DNA of 64,000 bases from an uncultured Pelagibacteraceae bacterium (GCA_902592675.1 CACJFJ010000004.1:41920-105919), one strand, 5' to 3'. Numbered from the stretch's first letter, positions 54,485 to 63,897 are shown. Notes: generated from the letters alone by a model not told the origin. Numbers and translations are program-made.

Positions 54485-56824
54485 ATGTCGCTGACTACAT
54501 TAGATATAAAAGAACCTGGTTTAAATATACTACCACCTGGAGTTGAAAGACATGTTGTTAATGCTGGTGGGCTCACCGGTTTACAAATTTTCCCAGATGA
54601 CGAAATAGAAATCATTAATGATGAGGGAAATCAGATTTGTGAAATAATTTGTTTTGACAAAAATGGAAAATCTGAACTTGCAATTTTAAATTTGAAAGAG
54701 AATAGCAATAAAAGTTTTATTAAAGAGATTTTAAAAAAAAAGGATGAAAGTTCTCTAGCTACAAATTTTCAATTAAAAAAAAGAAATCTTGATTTAAATA
54801 AATCGCATTCTTCAATTTTATTTGATGATAAAACACCCAGTGGTGAAAAAATTAAATTAAAATCTAAAGATAAGTGTTATGTTATCTTCTCTGCACCACA
54901 AAATGACATGTTGGTAAGTCAGCAAAATCCATCTGGTGATTTAATATTATTTATAAAAAGAGCTAAAATTACGAATGATAAAGAATTATCAATAATTCCT
55001 GATCCTGTATTTGAGCCACATTACGAAAAAAATATTGATAGACAAACTGCTATTTCATTTCAAGTAAAAGAAGGTGATTACATCCAAATTATTAGTCCAG
55101 CAGGTAGACAATGCTCTGATTTTGTTGCATTTGATACAAGAAAACTTGATAAAAAAATTGAAAAAGGTCTCGATTGGCAGACCACACGAACTTTTATGGG
55201 AAATACTTTTCCTGGGCCAGGATTGTTCTCAAAATTTTACGACACAGATCATGAACCTTTAGTTGAAGTGATAAGAGATACAGTTGGCAAACACGATACA
55301 TTTAATTTAGCTTGCACGTCAAAATATTATGAAGATGCTGGTTATTTTGGTCATCCAAATTGTTCAGATAACCTAAATAATGCAATGGCCGCATATGGAG
55401 TTGAAAAACAAAAAGGTTGGCAAGCCATCAATTTATTTTTTAATACCTCAGCAACTGGTTTAAATTCTGTCATTTCTGATGAGTCATTTGCAAGACCAGG
55501 GGATTATGTGATGTTTAGAGCATTAAAAGATTTAACTATTGGAACAACTGCATGTCCAAGTGATATTGATGCATGTAATTCATGGAATCCCACAGATATT
55601 TTTGTTAGAACCTATGACAAAAAAAAAGAATTTTCAAAATCATTTGCTTTTAGAATGAAAACAGACTCTGAAAAAAAACTTACTAGAAATTCTGGGTTTT
55701 ATGAAAGAACATCAAAATTAACTAGAAATTTTATTGATGCTAGAGGTTTTTGGCTTCCAAATGATTACACGAAACATGGTGTTGTAGAAGAATATAATGC
55801 TTGCAGAGAGAATGCTGTTTTAATCGATTTATCGTCATTGAGAAAATTTGAAATTATAGGACCAGATGCTGAAGAATTGATGAATTATACTTTAACTAGA
55901 AATATTAAAAAACTTTCTGTTGGACAAATTGTTTATTCTGCAATGTGTTATGAAAACGGAATGATGTTCGATGATGGCACTTTATTTCGATTGAGTGAAA
56001 CCGGTTTTAGATGGATTTGCGGAGACGAGTATGCGGGAGAGTGGCTTAAAGAAGTTGCTCAAAAGAAAAAGTTCAAAGTAAACATAAAAAACTCAACAGA
56101 TCAAATTAGCAATGTTTCAATTCAAGGACCGAAAAGTCGAGAAATTTTAAAAAAAATGATTTTTACACCTCCGACACAGCCTTCAATCGAAGAGTTAGAA
56201 TGGTTTAGATTTTCAATATGCAGAGTTGAAGAACTTCAGGGAATACCATTAATTGTTTCTAGAACTGGTTACACTGGTGAACTTGGTTATGAGATATGGT
56301 GCCATCCAAAGGATGCACCAAAAGTATGGGATAAACTTATGGAGTATGGCAAAAATGATAACTTAATACCTGCTGGATTTGCTGCTTTAGATAAATTGAG
56401 AATTGAAGCAGGTTTAATTTTGTTTGGAAACGAATTTGATGGTCAACAGGACCCGTTTGAGGCTGGAATTGGTTTTGCAGTGCCTCTTAAGTCAAAGGAA
56501 GAAGATTTTATTGGTAAAAGCGTTTTAAAAGAAAGAAAAGCAAATCCACAAAAAAAACTTGTTGGTCTTGAGTTGATCGGTAAAGAACCCTCAGGTCATG
56601 GTGATTGTGTACATGTTGGAAGATCTCAAGTTGGTGTGATTACAAGTGGTTGTTTATCAACTACTCTCAACAAAAATATAGCTTTATGTAGAATTGATAA
56701 TCAATATTCTGAAATAGGCACTGAGGTAGAGGTGGGTAAAATTGACGGTCATCAAAAAAGAATTTCTGCCAAAGTAGTTGCTTACCCACACTTTGATCCT
56801 ATGAAAACTAGAGTTAGATCTTAA
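54485..56824 (+). CDS. tdm: Trimethylamine N-oxide demethylase (DUF1989 + GcvT)
   Basis: Splits TMAO to dimethylamine and formaldehyde. The 779-residue frame from ATG 54485 is preferred over an upstream ATG at 54296 that lies inside tmoX. The N-terminal half is DUF1989-like (ISPAGRQCSDFVAFDTRKL at Cys210), with Cys277, Cys293 and Cys357; the spacings 16 and 64 match the three Zn-binding cysteines reported for Methylocella Tdm, as I recall them. The C-terminal half is a GcvT folate domain. It shares a divergent promoter with tmoX. Confidence 0.92.
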   Translation: MSLTTLDIKEPGLNILPPGVERHVVNAGGLTGLQIFPDDEIEIINDEGNQICEIICFDKNGKSELAILNLKENSNKSFIKEILKKKDESSLATNFQLKKRNLDLNKSHSSILFDDKTPSGEKIKLKSKDKCYVIFSAPQNDMLVSQQNPSGDLILFIKRAKITNDKELSIIPDPVFEPHYEKNIDRQTAISFQVKEGDYIQIISPAGRQCSDFVAFDTRKLDKKIEKGLDWQTTRTFMGNTFPGPGLFSKFYDTDHEPLVEVIRDTVGKHDTFNLACTSKYYEDAGYFGHPNCSDNLNNAMAAYGVEKQKGWQAINLFFNTSATGLNSVISDESFARPGDYVMFRALKDLTIGTTACPSDIDACNSWNPTDIFVRTYDKKKEFSKSFAFRMKTDSEKKLTRNSGFYERTSKLTRNFIDARGFWLPNDYTKHGVVEEYNACRENAVLIDLSSLRKFEIIGPDAEELMNYTLTRNIKKLSVGQIVYSAMCYENGMMFDDGTLFRLSETGFRWICGDEYAGEWLKEVAQKKKFKVNIKNSTDQISNVSIQGPKSREILKKMIFTPPTQPSIEELEWFRFSICRVEELQGIPLIVSRTGYTGELGYEIWCHPKDAPKVWDKLMEYGKNDNLIPAGFAALDKLRIEAGLILFGNEFDGQQDPFEAGIGFAVPLKSKEEDFIGKSVLKERKANPQKKLVGLELIGKEPSGHGDCVHVGRSQVGVITSGCLSTTLNKNIALCRIDNQYSEIGTEVEVGKIDGHQKRISAKVVAYPHFDPMKTRVRS

Positions 56825-57174
56825 TGCCCAAAACAGCAAAAGATTTATTAGAGTTTTGGGAAGATCAAATGAAGCTTTCTCACACGTCGAGTAACTATTT
56901 TTTTAGAAAATCACCTTCCCATTATCATATGATGCTTTTAGTTATGCACGCTTATAAATATAAAGAGGACTTAACAGTTGAGGAATTAAAGACTAAATTA
57001 TTTAAAACTTCACGTCCAAAGTCAGCTTTAATGATTAATGAAGCATGTGAAAAAGGTTTTTTTTTCTTAGAAAAAACTTCTGGAGACCAGCGAAAAAAGC
57101 ACATAAAGCCAAGTGTATCTTTTATTGAAGAATTTAATAAATACATTGAAACCCTTAAACATCTAAGTTTTTAA
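56824..57174 (+). CDS. MarR-like winged-helix regulator
   Basis: A 116-residue protein whose middle (TVEELKTKLFKTSRPKSALMINEACEKGFFFLEKTSGDQRKKHIKPS) has the DNA-binding helix-wing pattern of MarR proteins. The start overlaps the tdm stop by one base (TAATG), so it is co-translated with tdm. It might sense an amine or C1 metabolite and control the methylated-amine genes. Short for MarR but the wing with the D-x-R motif is clear. Confidence 0.72.
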   Translation: MPKTAKDLLEFWEDQMKLSHTSSNYFFRKSPSHYHMMLLVMHAYKYKEDLTVEELKTKLFKTSRPKSALMINEACEKGFFFLEKTSGDQRKKHIKPSVSFIEEFNKYIETLKHLSF

Positions 57175-57233
57175 AGCTTTATTATTTTTACTTATATTTT
57201 TTATATATATAAAAAATTATATATTTACCTCGC

Positions 57234-58580
57234 ATGAAAAATAAAGATGTGCATATGTCATTACCGACAAAAGCAAAAGTAGTAATTATCGGTGGGGGGA
57301 TTCACGGATTAAGCACTGCTTGGAAACTATCCGAAACATATAAAAATCCAGGCGATATTGTTGTTTTAGAAAAGAAAGATACTGCTGCAGGTGCGAGTGG
57401 CATAGCTTGTGGCGTGGTTAGAAATAATTATTTTCAACCAGCGATGAGGGAATTAATGGCACATTCAGTTTCGGTTTGGGAAAGCGATCCTAAGGCATTT
57501 AAATATAATCCAGTAGGTTATTTACAAATATCACCTGAGGTGATGCATGAAGATGTTTCAAGCATTTATGAACAACAAAAAGCAATAGGATATGAATCTG
57601 ATTTTATAGAAGGTGAAAAGGATTGTATGAAATACATGAAGGGCATGTTCGATGACTGGCAAGCTCAAGGCATTACTTCAATTCTTCATGAAAAAAAAGG
57701 GGGATACGCCTTCAATAAAGATTCCATTAAAGCACTAGAAAATAAATCTACTTCTAATGGTGTTCAAGTCATGAAAGGTGTCAAAGTCACAGGATTTAAA
57801 AGAGGGAGTAATAGTAAAGCTGTAACTGGAGTAGAAACAGACAAAGGGACAATTGATTGTGAACAAGTCGTAATTGGAGCAGGACCTTGGGCAAGAGATT
57901 TTTGGAACATGTTAGAGCTACCAAAAACTGCAAACATTAAAGGTAAAGATGGTAAGATGCATGTTACTGACATGTGGACTTACTGGATGCTTCAAGAAGG
58001 TGTTATTGGAGTAGAGCCAGATTTCTTAAAAACAAATGATGGTAAACAACCTCCTGTGGTTCATGTCGACTCTACTGCGCCATTGTATTCAGATAAAACA
58101 AAAAAATTAATTACAGATAAAATTTGGGGGATTTATTATAAGCCTGATATTGAAGGGTTAGGTGTTCAGGGAGGAACTTCTCCTTACATTGTTAAAAAAC
58201 ATTTCGATAAAGTTAACGTTGATCCATATGGAATTGAGTCACCAGAATATCAAACAACTGATGCATTTAGCGAAATGTGGTGCTCTGCTTTAGCTCATTG
58301 CCAAAAAAGATTTGAGGGGAAATCAGACTTGTATAGAAAAGGTCCTTCAGGTGGACTTGGGTGTATGACCCCAGATTCTTTTCCAATCTTCGATAGGTTT
58401 TTTGAAAATGTTTATATGATTGCTGACGCTAACCACGGATACAAAATGATAGGTGTGGGTGAACTGGTAGCAAAAGAAATTCTTGGTACTGAAAGTGATT
58501 TATTAAAACCATTTAGATTCAACCGTTACGAGAAGGGAGAATTACACCCTACTTCGAACAGTCCGTTTCCTTGGAGCTAA
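57234..58580 (+). CDS. FAD-dependent amine oxidoreductase (DAO family), unassigned in the amine island
   Basis: A 448-residue single-subunit DAO-family flavoprotein: KVVIIGGGIHGLSTAWKLSETYKNPGDIVVLEKKD, GASGIACGVVRNNYFQPAMREL and a C-terminal GPSGGLGCMTPDSFPIFDRFFENVYMIADANHGYKM. Relatives oxidise sarcosine, dimethylglycine or other secondary amines. It is followed 70 bases later by a GmaS-like gene on the same strand. It has no GcvT domain. It could act on dimethylamine, N-methylglutamate or another N-methyl compound; the true substrate is unknown. Confidence 0.82.
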   Translation: MKNKDVHMSLPTKAKVVIIGGGIHGLSTAWKLSETYKNPGDIVVLEKKDTAAGASGIACGVVRNNYFQPAMRELMAHSVSVWESDPKAFKYNPVGYLQISPEVMHEDVSSIYEQQKAIGYESDFIEGEKDCMKYMKGMFDDWQAQGITSILHEKKGGYAFNKDSIKALENKSTSNGVQVMKGVKVTGFKRGSNSKAVTGVETDKGTIDCEQVVIGAGPWARDFWNMLELPKTANIKGKDGKMHVTDMWTYWMLQEGVIGVEPDFLKTNDGKQPPVVHVDSTAPLYSDKTKKLITDKIWGIYYKPDIEGLGVQGGTSPYIVKKHFDKVNVDPYGIESPEYQTTDAFSEMWCSALAHCQKRFEGKSDLYRKGPSGGLGCMTPDSFPIFDRFFENVYMIADANHGYKMIGVGELVAKEILGTESDLLKPFRFNRYEKGELHPTSNSPFPWS

Positions 58581-58650
58581 ACTTCAAGCCTAGACACTAA
58601 TAAATTTTTCAGTTACGCTTGAATAAATTTATAATTCATTGAGGGGAAAA

Positions 58651-60120
58651 ATGACGGATCTAGAAAAGCACGTAAACCGACCGGGTAGAGATAAACAAGT
58701 CAAAAAAGTCAGAGAAAAAATAAACGAATTAGGGATAACATATATTTATTATCAATTTATTTCTGTAACAGGAAGAGTGGTTGGAAAAGGAATACCCGCC
58801 GATCATTGGGAAAGAACAGCTGAAAAAGGTTTCCAATTAGTTTATGGAGCAACCGCAAACTTATTTTTAGATCGTCACAATAACTATATTGGTTATGGAC
58901 CAGAAGCAATGGAATTAGTTGGAATTCCTGATCCTGAAACTTTTTGTCAGTTACCGTGGGATAAGAGAGTTGGAAGAGTTTTTGTAACTTGTTTTAGAAA
59001 TAGAGAAGAAAGAAATAATCCTGGAGGTCATTTAACTTCTGATTGCAGAGGAAATTTAAGAATTTTCATGGATGAATTCCAAAAGAAACATGGTTTAGAG
59101 TTAAGAGTAGGAACTGAACCAGAAATGATGTGGCTGACTAAAAATGATGATGGTACTCCAACTGGAAAAGGATTTTCGAAACCATTTTGTTATCACATAG
59201 ACCAATTTGAGTCATTAAGACCTGTGTTTATGAAGGTGATTGAATATGCAAAAGCAATGGGTCTAGATATGATTCAAGGAGATCATGAAGATGCGCCCGG
59301 TCAATTAGAATTGAACTGGACATATGACAACGTTTTAAGAAATGCAGATAGACTATCAACATACAGACAAATATGTGCTCAAGTTGCAAGAGAACACAAT
59401 CTAATTGCATGTTTTATGACCAAACCATTTATGGGAGTTTCGGCAAGTGGTTGTCATACTAATATGTCTTTATGGAAAGGTGGAAAAGTTAAAACGAATA
59501 AACTTGGACACAAATCTTTACCAGGTGTCGAAGAGGTTTTTGGCTATGTTGAGGGTGGAACAAATACTTTCATGCCAGATACTAAAGATATGCAGTTACC
59601 TGGAAAAATTGGATTACAATCAATAGCAGGTATCATGGAACATTTGCCAGCTTTAACAGCATTAGGTTCTTCAACTGTAAACTCATATAGAAGATTATGG
59701 GACCAAGGTTTTTGGGCACCTGTTTATGCAGACTGGGGTTATCAAAATAGAACTTGTGGTTTGAGGGTATCTGCACCAGGTAGATTTGAATACAGATCAG
59801 TAGACTCAATGCATAATCCATATTTATTAGGTGCAGCATTATTAAAAGCTTGTGATCATGGTATTAGTAAAAAAATGCAACCCGCAGCTCCAGAATCTAG
59901 AAATATTTATGAAGCTCAAAAAGCAGGTAAAGATGTAAAGAAACTTCCTTTGAGCTTAGGCGAAGCACTAGAGAGATTATCTGAGGATGAGATAATTAAA
60001 TCAGCAATGCCTGATGAAATGTATAAAGTTTTTCATTGGTATAAAAATGATGAATGGGAGAGATTTTTAGGAGCAACAACCCAATGGGATCTAGATACGT
60101 ATCTAGATTGCTTACCATAA
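58651..60120 (+). CDS. gmaS: Glutamine synthetase-like enzyme, probable gamma-glutamylmethylamide synthetase
   Basis: A 489-residue glutamine synthetase-fold protein from ATG 58651 behind GAGGGG; a TTG at 58639 opens the frame earlier. Active-site motifs are present: GTEPEMMWL, GDHEDAPGQLELNW, PFMGVSASGCHTNMSLW and VSAPGRFEYRSVDSM. It is upstream of three glutamate-synthase-like genes, the gmaS-mgsABC pattern of methylamine users. It is somewhat longer than GmaS proteins I recall (about 430-460), so the amine substrate is inferred, not shown. Confidence 0.72.
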   Translation: MTDLEKHVNRPGRDKQVKKVREKINELGITYIYYQFISVTGRVVGKGIPADHWERTAEKGFQLVYGATANLFLDRHNNYIGYGPEAMELVGIPDPETFCQLPWDKRVGRVFVTCFRNREERNNPGGHLTSDCRGNLRIFMDEFQKKHGLELRVGTEPEMMWLTKNDDGTPTGKGFSKPFCYHIDQFESLRPVFMKVIEYAKAMGLDMIQGDHEDAPGQLELNWTYDNVLRNADRLSTYRQICAQVAREHNLIACFMTKPFMGVSASGCHTNMSLWKGGKVKTNKLGHKSLPGVEEVFGYVEGGTNTFMPDTKDMQLPGKIGLQSIAGIMEHLPALTALGSSTVNSYRRLWDQGFWAPVYADWGYQNRTCGLRVSAPGRFEYRSVDSMHNPYLLGAALLKACDHGISKKMQPAAPESRNIYEAQKAGKDVKKLPLSLGEALERLSEDEIIKSAMPDEMYKVFHWYKNDEWERFLGATTQWDLDTYLDCLP

Positions 60121-60143
60121 AAATAAGAAAAGAGGAAAAGTAT

Positions 60144-61088
60144 ATGTGCGGAATTGCAGGATTAATTCATAGAGGAAAGTCCTCAAAAGTTGGTCATGAA
60201 CTTCAAGGTATGTTGCAAGCTTTGAAACATAGAGGAGAAGACTCTACAGGTTACGCTTTATACGGAGATACAGATGGAAAAAATTTTATCATGCGTTTTA
60301 AAGTTGGAGAAAACGTTGGTGAAGGTAGCACATCAGTTGCTGAGGATGTGTCTGTTTATGATGAAAGAAAAAAAATTGTTGATACTTATCTTAATGAAAT
60401 GGGTGCAAAAATTATCAAAGAAGAAAGGATACTTCCCTACTCATTAAGATATGAAATAGAATATAATAAAAAAGATTTATTAGAATTTTCACAAAAGATT
60501 GAGAGTATTCCTGGGGTAGAAATACTTTCAATGGGTAAATCATTAGAAGTAATCAAAGATCTTGGGAATGCAAAAATGGTTTGTGATAGATATAATTTAG
60601 ATAAACTTGTTGGTACTCACGCAATTGGGCACGCAAGAATGGCAACTGAGTCTGGTGTAGATATTAAATCTGCCCACCCATTCTGGGGTTATCCGTTTAG
60701 TGATGTATCAGTTGTTCATAATGGTCAGCTTACAAATTATTGGAATAATAGAAGAGCTTTAGAAAATAAAGGAATGAGATTTATGTCTGAGTGTGACTCA
60801 GAACTTATTGCTGTTTATTTAGCAGAAAAAATGAGAGATGGCGCATCTTTAGAAGAAGGCATGAAAGAGTCTCTAACTGGTTTAGATGGTGTCTTTACTT
60901 ATTTTGTAGCTACAAATGACTCTTTAGGTATGGCAAAAGACACTATGGCTGCTAAACCCTTGGTGCTTTATGAGTCTGATGATTTAGTAGCAATGGGTTC
61001 AGAAGAAATAGCAATAAGATCAATTTTACCACAAGAAATTGATACTTATGATCCATTTGATGGTGAGGTTAAAGTATGGCAAATATAA
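60144..61088 (+). CDS. mgsA: Glutamine amidotransferase class II subunit, MgsA/GlxB-like
   Basis: A 314-residue Ntn amidotransferase from ATG 60144, where MCGIAGLIHRG puts the nucleophile Cys at position 2 after Met removal. It has HRGEDSTGYALYG, ATESGVDIKSAHPFW and VVHNGQLTNYWNNRR, the class II markers. It supplies the nitrogen side of the N-methylglutamate synthase-like complex. SD AGAGGA precedes it; its end overlaps mgsB by 13 bases. Confidence 0.87.
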   Translation: MCGIAGLIHRGKSSKVGHELQGMLQALKHRGEDSTGYALYGDTDGKNFIMRFKVGENVGEGSTSVAEDVSVYDERKKIVDTYLNEMGAKIIKEERILPYSLRYEIEYNKKDLLEFSQKIESIPGVEILSMGKSLEVIKDLGNAKMVCDRYNLDKLVGTHAIGHARMATESGVDIKSAHPFWGYPFSDVSVVHNGQLTNYWNNRRALENKGMRFMSECDSELIAVYLAEKMRDGASLEEGMKESLTGLDGVFTYFVATNDSLGMAKDTMAAKPLVLYESDDLVAMGSEEIAIRSILPQEIDTYDPFDGEVKVWQI

Positions 61089-61930
61089 AAAGTGTTTCAA
61101 AAAAAACAAAAGCCCAAGCTATGGGTATGCACACTGAAGTTTTAACAGGAAGAACACAACAAAAATTTTTCAATCCTGATGAGGCAGAAAATTTTTATTA
61201 TTTTGGCACCTATGATGTGGATTTTAATAAAAGAACGGATCTTGACGTCAAAGATATGACAGCTGCAGATGCAAATAAAGAAATTGATAATCTAATGAGT
61301 CAAGGCTACGGGACTATAGTAATTAAAAATCCTCAAGGTAAACACAGTATAGGTGTTGGTATCTTAAACAAACTTAATTTAATTTTTGAAGGTAGTTTAG
61401 GATATTTTGGCATTGGATCATGTGATGGACCAATTGTACGAATCAACGGAAGAGTTGGATGGTCTTGTGCAGAAAATTTAATGGCAGGCAAAGTGGTAAT
61501 TGAGAAAAATGCAGGTTCGTGTTTTGGTGCAGCTATTAGAGGAGGAGATTTAATATGTAAAGGAAGTGTAGGTGCCAGAACTGGTATTGATATGAAAGGT
61601 GGAACTATAATTATTGGTGGTGATGCTGGTGCATTTACAGGTTTTATGATGCAAAGAGGAAGAATCATAATTTTAGGTAATGTAGGTATAAATTTAGGAG
61701 ACTCTATGTATGATGGGACAATTTTCGTAGGTGGAGAAATCGGCTCTTATGGTAGTGATGCTGTAGACGCCGAGCTAACAAAAAGCGATCAAGATTGGTT
61801 AAGAAGAAAATTAAAGGTTGCTGAGATTGGTGAAAATTTTGATGTAAGCAAAATGAAAAAAATTGTAGCAGGTAAAAAACTTTGGAATTACGACAACTTA
61901 GAACCTACTGAGAAAAAAGGAGCGATTTAA
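61076..61930 (+). CDS. mgsB: Glutamate synthase C-terminal domain protein, MgsB/GlxC-like
   Basis: A 284-residue right-handed beta-helix protein of the GltB C-terminal (GXGXG) type: repeated turns such as GSLGYFGIGSCDGPIVRINGRVG, ENAGSCFGAAIRGGDLI-like (KNAGSCFGAAIRGGDLICKG) and GGDAGAFTGFMMQRG. In GltB this domain links the amidotransferase and FMN domains. Overlaps mgsA and mgsC. Confidence 0.88.
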   Translation: MANIKSVSKKTKAQAMGMHTEVLTGRTQQKFFNPDEAENFYYFGTYDVDFNKRTDLDVKDMTAADANKEIDNLMSQGYGTIVIKNPQGKHSIGVGILNKLNLIFEGSLGYFGIGSCDGPIVRINGRVGWSCAENLMAGKVVIEKNAGSCFGAAIRGGDLICKGSVGARTGIDMKGGTIIIGGDAGAFTGFMMQRGRIIILGNVGINLGDSMYDGTIFVGGEIGSYGSDAVDAELTKSDQDWLRRKLKVAEIGENFDVSKMKKIVAGKKLWNYDNLEPTEKKGAI

Positions 61931-63348
61931 TGGCTAAGAAAAAAAAGAAGAAAAATGGTAAACTAAAAAATAATGGTAACGTAGGTGGAAAAGCTGACGT
62001 TCATTTGAGTTCAAACGGTGGCAGAAATAAAAGTTTATTAGGCCATAATGCTATTTTCACACCAGAGGTAATTGATGATATTCATATTAAATCTCAGTTA
62101 GGAAGATACAGAATGCGTGGAATGGCATTAATGAAAAAAATTCCAACATTTGATGATTTAGTTTTCTTGCCAGGAACTCTTACTAGATTTGTTATTGAAG
62201 GTTACAGAGAAAAGTGCGAAACAAAAACTGTTATTGGACCAAGATGTGAAAATCCAATTGAACTGGATATTCCAGTTTATATAACAGGTATGAGTTTTGG
62301 TGCTTTATCTTATGAGGCGAAAACTGCATTAGCAAGAGGAGCTACGATGGCAGGTAGCGCAACATGTTCGGGTGAAGGTGGAATGATACCTGATGAAAGA
62401 AGGTATTCAGAAAAATGGTTTTATCAATGTATTCAATCAAGATATGGATTTAATCCACATCATGCTCAACTAGCTGATGGGATAGAAGTTTTCATTGGAC
62501 AAGGACAAAAAGTTGGTATGGGTGGTCACTTAATGGGTCAGAAAGTAACCGACCAAGTTGCTGAGATGAGATCATTACCCTCAGGTATTGATCAAAGATC
62601 TCCTGCAAGACATCCTGATTGGTTAGGTCCAGACGATTTGGCATTAAAAGTTGAAGAACTTAGACAACTAACAAAAAATAAAGTTCCAATTCAATTAAAA
62701 TTAGGTGCATCAAAAGTTTATGATGATGTGCGTATGGCTGCAAAATGTGATCCTGACTCTATCTATTTAGATGGGATGGAAGGATCTACAGGAGCAGGTC
62801 CACACATCGCCGCTGCCAACACTGGTATTCCCGGTATTGCAGCTATAAGAGAAGCAAGAAGAGCATTGGATGATGTAGGAAAAACTGGAAAAGTTACATT
62901 AATTTATGCTGGTGGTGTAAGAGATGGTGCTGATATGGCAAAAGCATTAGCTTTAGGTGCAGATGCAATAGCTATTGGTACAGGTTCTATGATTGCGCTT
63001 AACTGTAACAAAGATATTCCGGAAGCAAATTTTGAGAAAGAAATGGGTGTAAAAGCTGGAGAGTGTTATCACTGTCATACTGGTAGATGTCCAGTAGGTG
63101 TTGCAACGCAAGATCCCAAACTAAGAGCTAGATTAAATCCTGATGATGCAGCTTTAAGAGTTTATAATTATCTTCATTCAATGACTTTAGAAGCTCAGTT
63201 ATTAGCTAGAGCATGTGGAAAAACAAATATTCATTCTCTAGAGCCTGAAGATTTGGCAGCACTAACTTCTGAGGCATCAGCTTTAGCAAAAGTTCCGCTA
63301 GCAGGTACTAATTATACTGTTGGAGTTGATAACTTTCATAAAATTTAA
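61930..63348 (+). CDS. mgsC: FMN-binding glutamate synthase-like subunit, MgsC/GlxD-like
   Basis: A 472-residue protein with the GltB FMN barrel: CENPIELDIPVYITGMSFGALSYEAK, LKLGASKVYDDVRMA, DGMEGSTGAGPHIAA and GADAIAIGTG. The 3Fe-4S cysteines are in GECYHCHTGRCPVGVATQ. It has a Lys-rich N-terminus (MAKKKKKK) ahead of the catalytic part. With MgsA and MgsB it should convert gamma-glutamylmethylamide to N-methylglutamate; a role in ordinary glutamate synthesis is an alternative. Confidence 0.88.
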   Translation: MAKKKKKKNGKLKNNGNVGGKADVHLSSNGGRNKSLLGHNAIFTPEVIDDIHIKSQLGRYRMRGMALMKKIPTFDDLVFLPGTLTRFVIEGYREKCETKTVIGPRCENPIELDIPVYITGMSFGALSYEAKTALARGATMAGSATCSGEGGMIPDERRYSEKWFYQCIQSRYGFNPHHAQLADGIEVFIGQGQKVGMGGHLMGQKVTDQVAEMRSLPSGIDQRSPARHPDWLGPDDLALKVEELRQLTKNKVPIQLKLGASKVYDDVRMAAKCDPDSIYLDGMEGSTGAGPHIAAANTGIPGIAAIREARRALDDVGKTGKVTLIYAGGVRDGADMAKALALGADAIAIGTGSMIALNCNKDIPEANFEKEMGVKAGECYHCHTGRCPVGVATQDPKLRARLNPDDAALRVYNYLHSMTLEAQLLARACGKTNIHSLEPEDLAALTSEASALAKVPLAGTNYTVGVDNFHKI

Positions 63349-63356
63349 AGATAAAA

Positions 63357-63773
63357 ATGGCTAAGAAAAAAAATAAAAAAAAAGTTTCTAAATCAGTAGT
63401 TGTTAAAGACCAACAGCTAGGAAAGAAAAAAGAAACAGCAAGAGAAAAGATGATTGGTCAGTCAATTGGTTATAGATATGACGTTAATCTTCTTCCAGAT
63501 TACAAAAAAATGACACCATTCCTTAAGAAGTATGTAGAGGCAATGGGCTGGGATGATTTGAATTGGTTAGAAGATGTTCATATGGGTTATGAAGAAGGAA
63601 GACCAGCTGTATTTTGCAGAAATGCTAATGGTTGGGTTACAATCCCATCATCAATCAAATTACCAGATAACCAACAAGACAGAGACATGATCGCAAGAGA
63701 ACTTTTAGTAAAATTTCAAATGTCTCCAAAACACCCTCTTGTTGATTTGAAAAAAGCATACCTAAAATTTTAA
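63357..63773 (+). CDS. Hypothetical protein after mgsC, 138 residues
   Basis: A soluble protein with a Lys-rich start (MAKKKNKKKVSKSVVV) very like that of MgsC and a compact rest (GYRYDVNLLPDYKKMTPFLKKYVEAMGWDDLNWLEDVHMGYEEGRPAVF). It starts eight bases after mgsC and before the terminator, so it belongs to the mgs operon. No family recognised. It could be an accessory subunit of the synthase. Confidence 0.72.
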   Translation: MAKKKNKKKVSKSVVVKDQQLGKKKETAREKMIGQSIGYRYDVNLLPDYKKMTPFLKKYVEAMGWDDLNWLEDVHMGYEEGRPAVFCRNANGWVTIPSSIKLPDNQQDRDMIARELLVKFQMSPKHPLVDLKKAYLKF

Positions 63774-63798
63774 TTACACAATCTAAAGTTGATTTTAT

Positions 63799-63830
63799 TT
63801 TAAAACCTATTGTCAATATTAGGTTTTAAA
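63799..63830 (+). terminator. Terminator of the gmaS-mgs operon
   Basis: An 11-bp perfect stem, TTTAAAACCTA (63799-63809) with TAGGTTTTAAA (63820-63830), closes a 10-base loop and is followed by a T-rich stretch. It lies between the 138-residue gene and the ammonium transporter gene and probably ends the operon. Confidence 0.7.
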
Positions 63831-63897
63831 TGATTGTTTTGTTTGTCACAACTTCACAAATTTTATAGGCTTTCGAAAACTAATATGGAGAGAGAAT

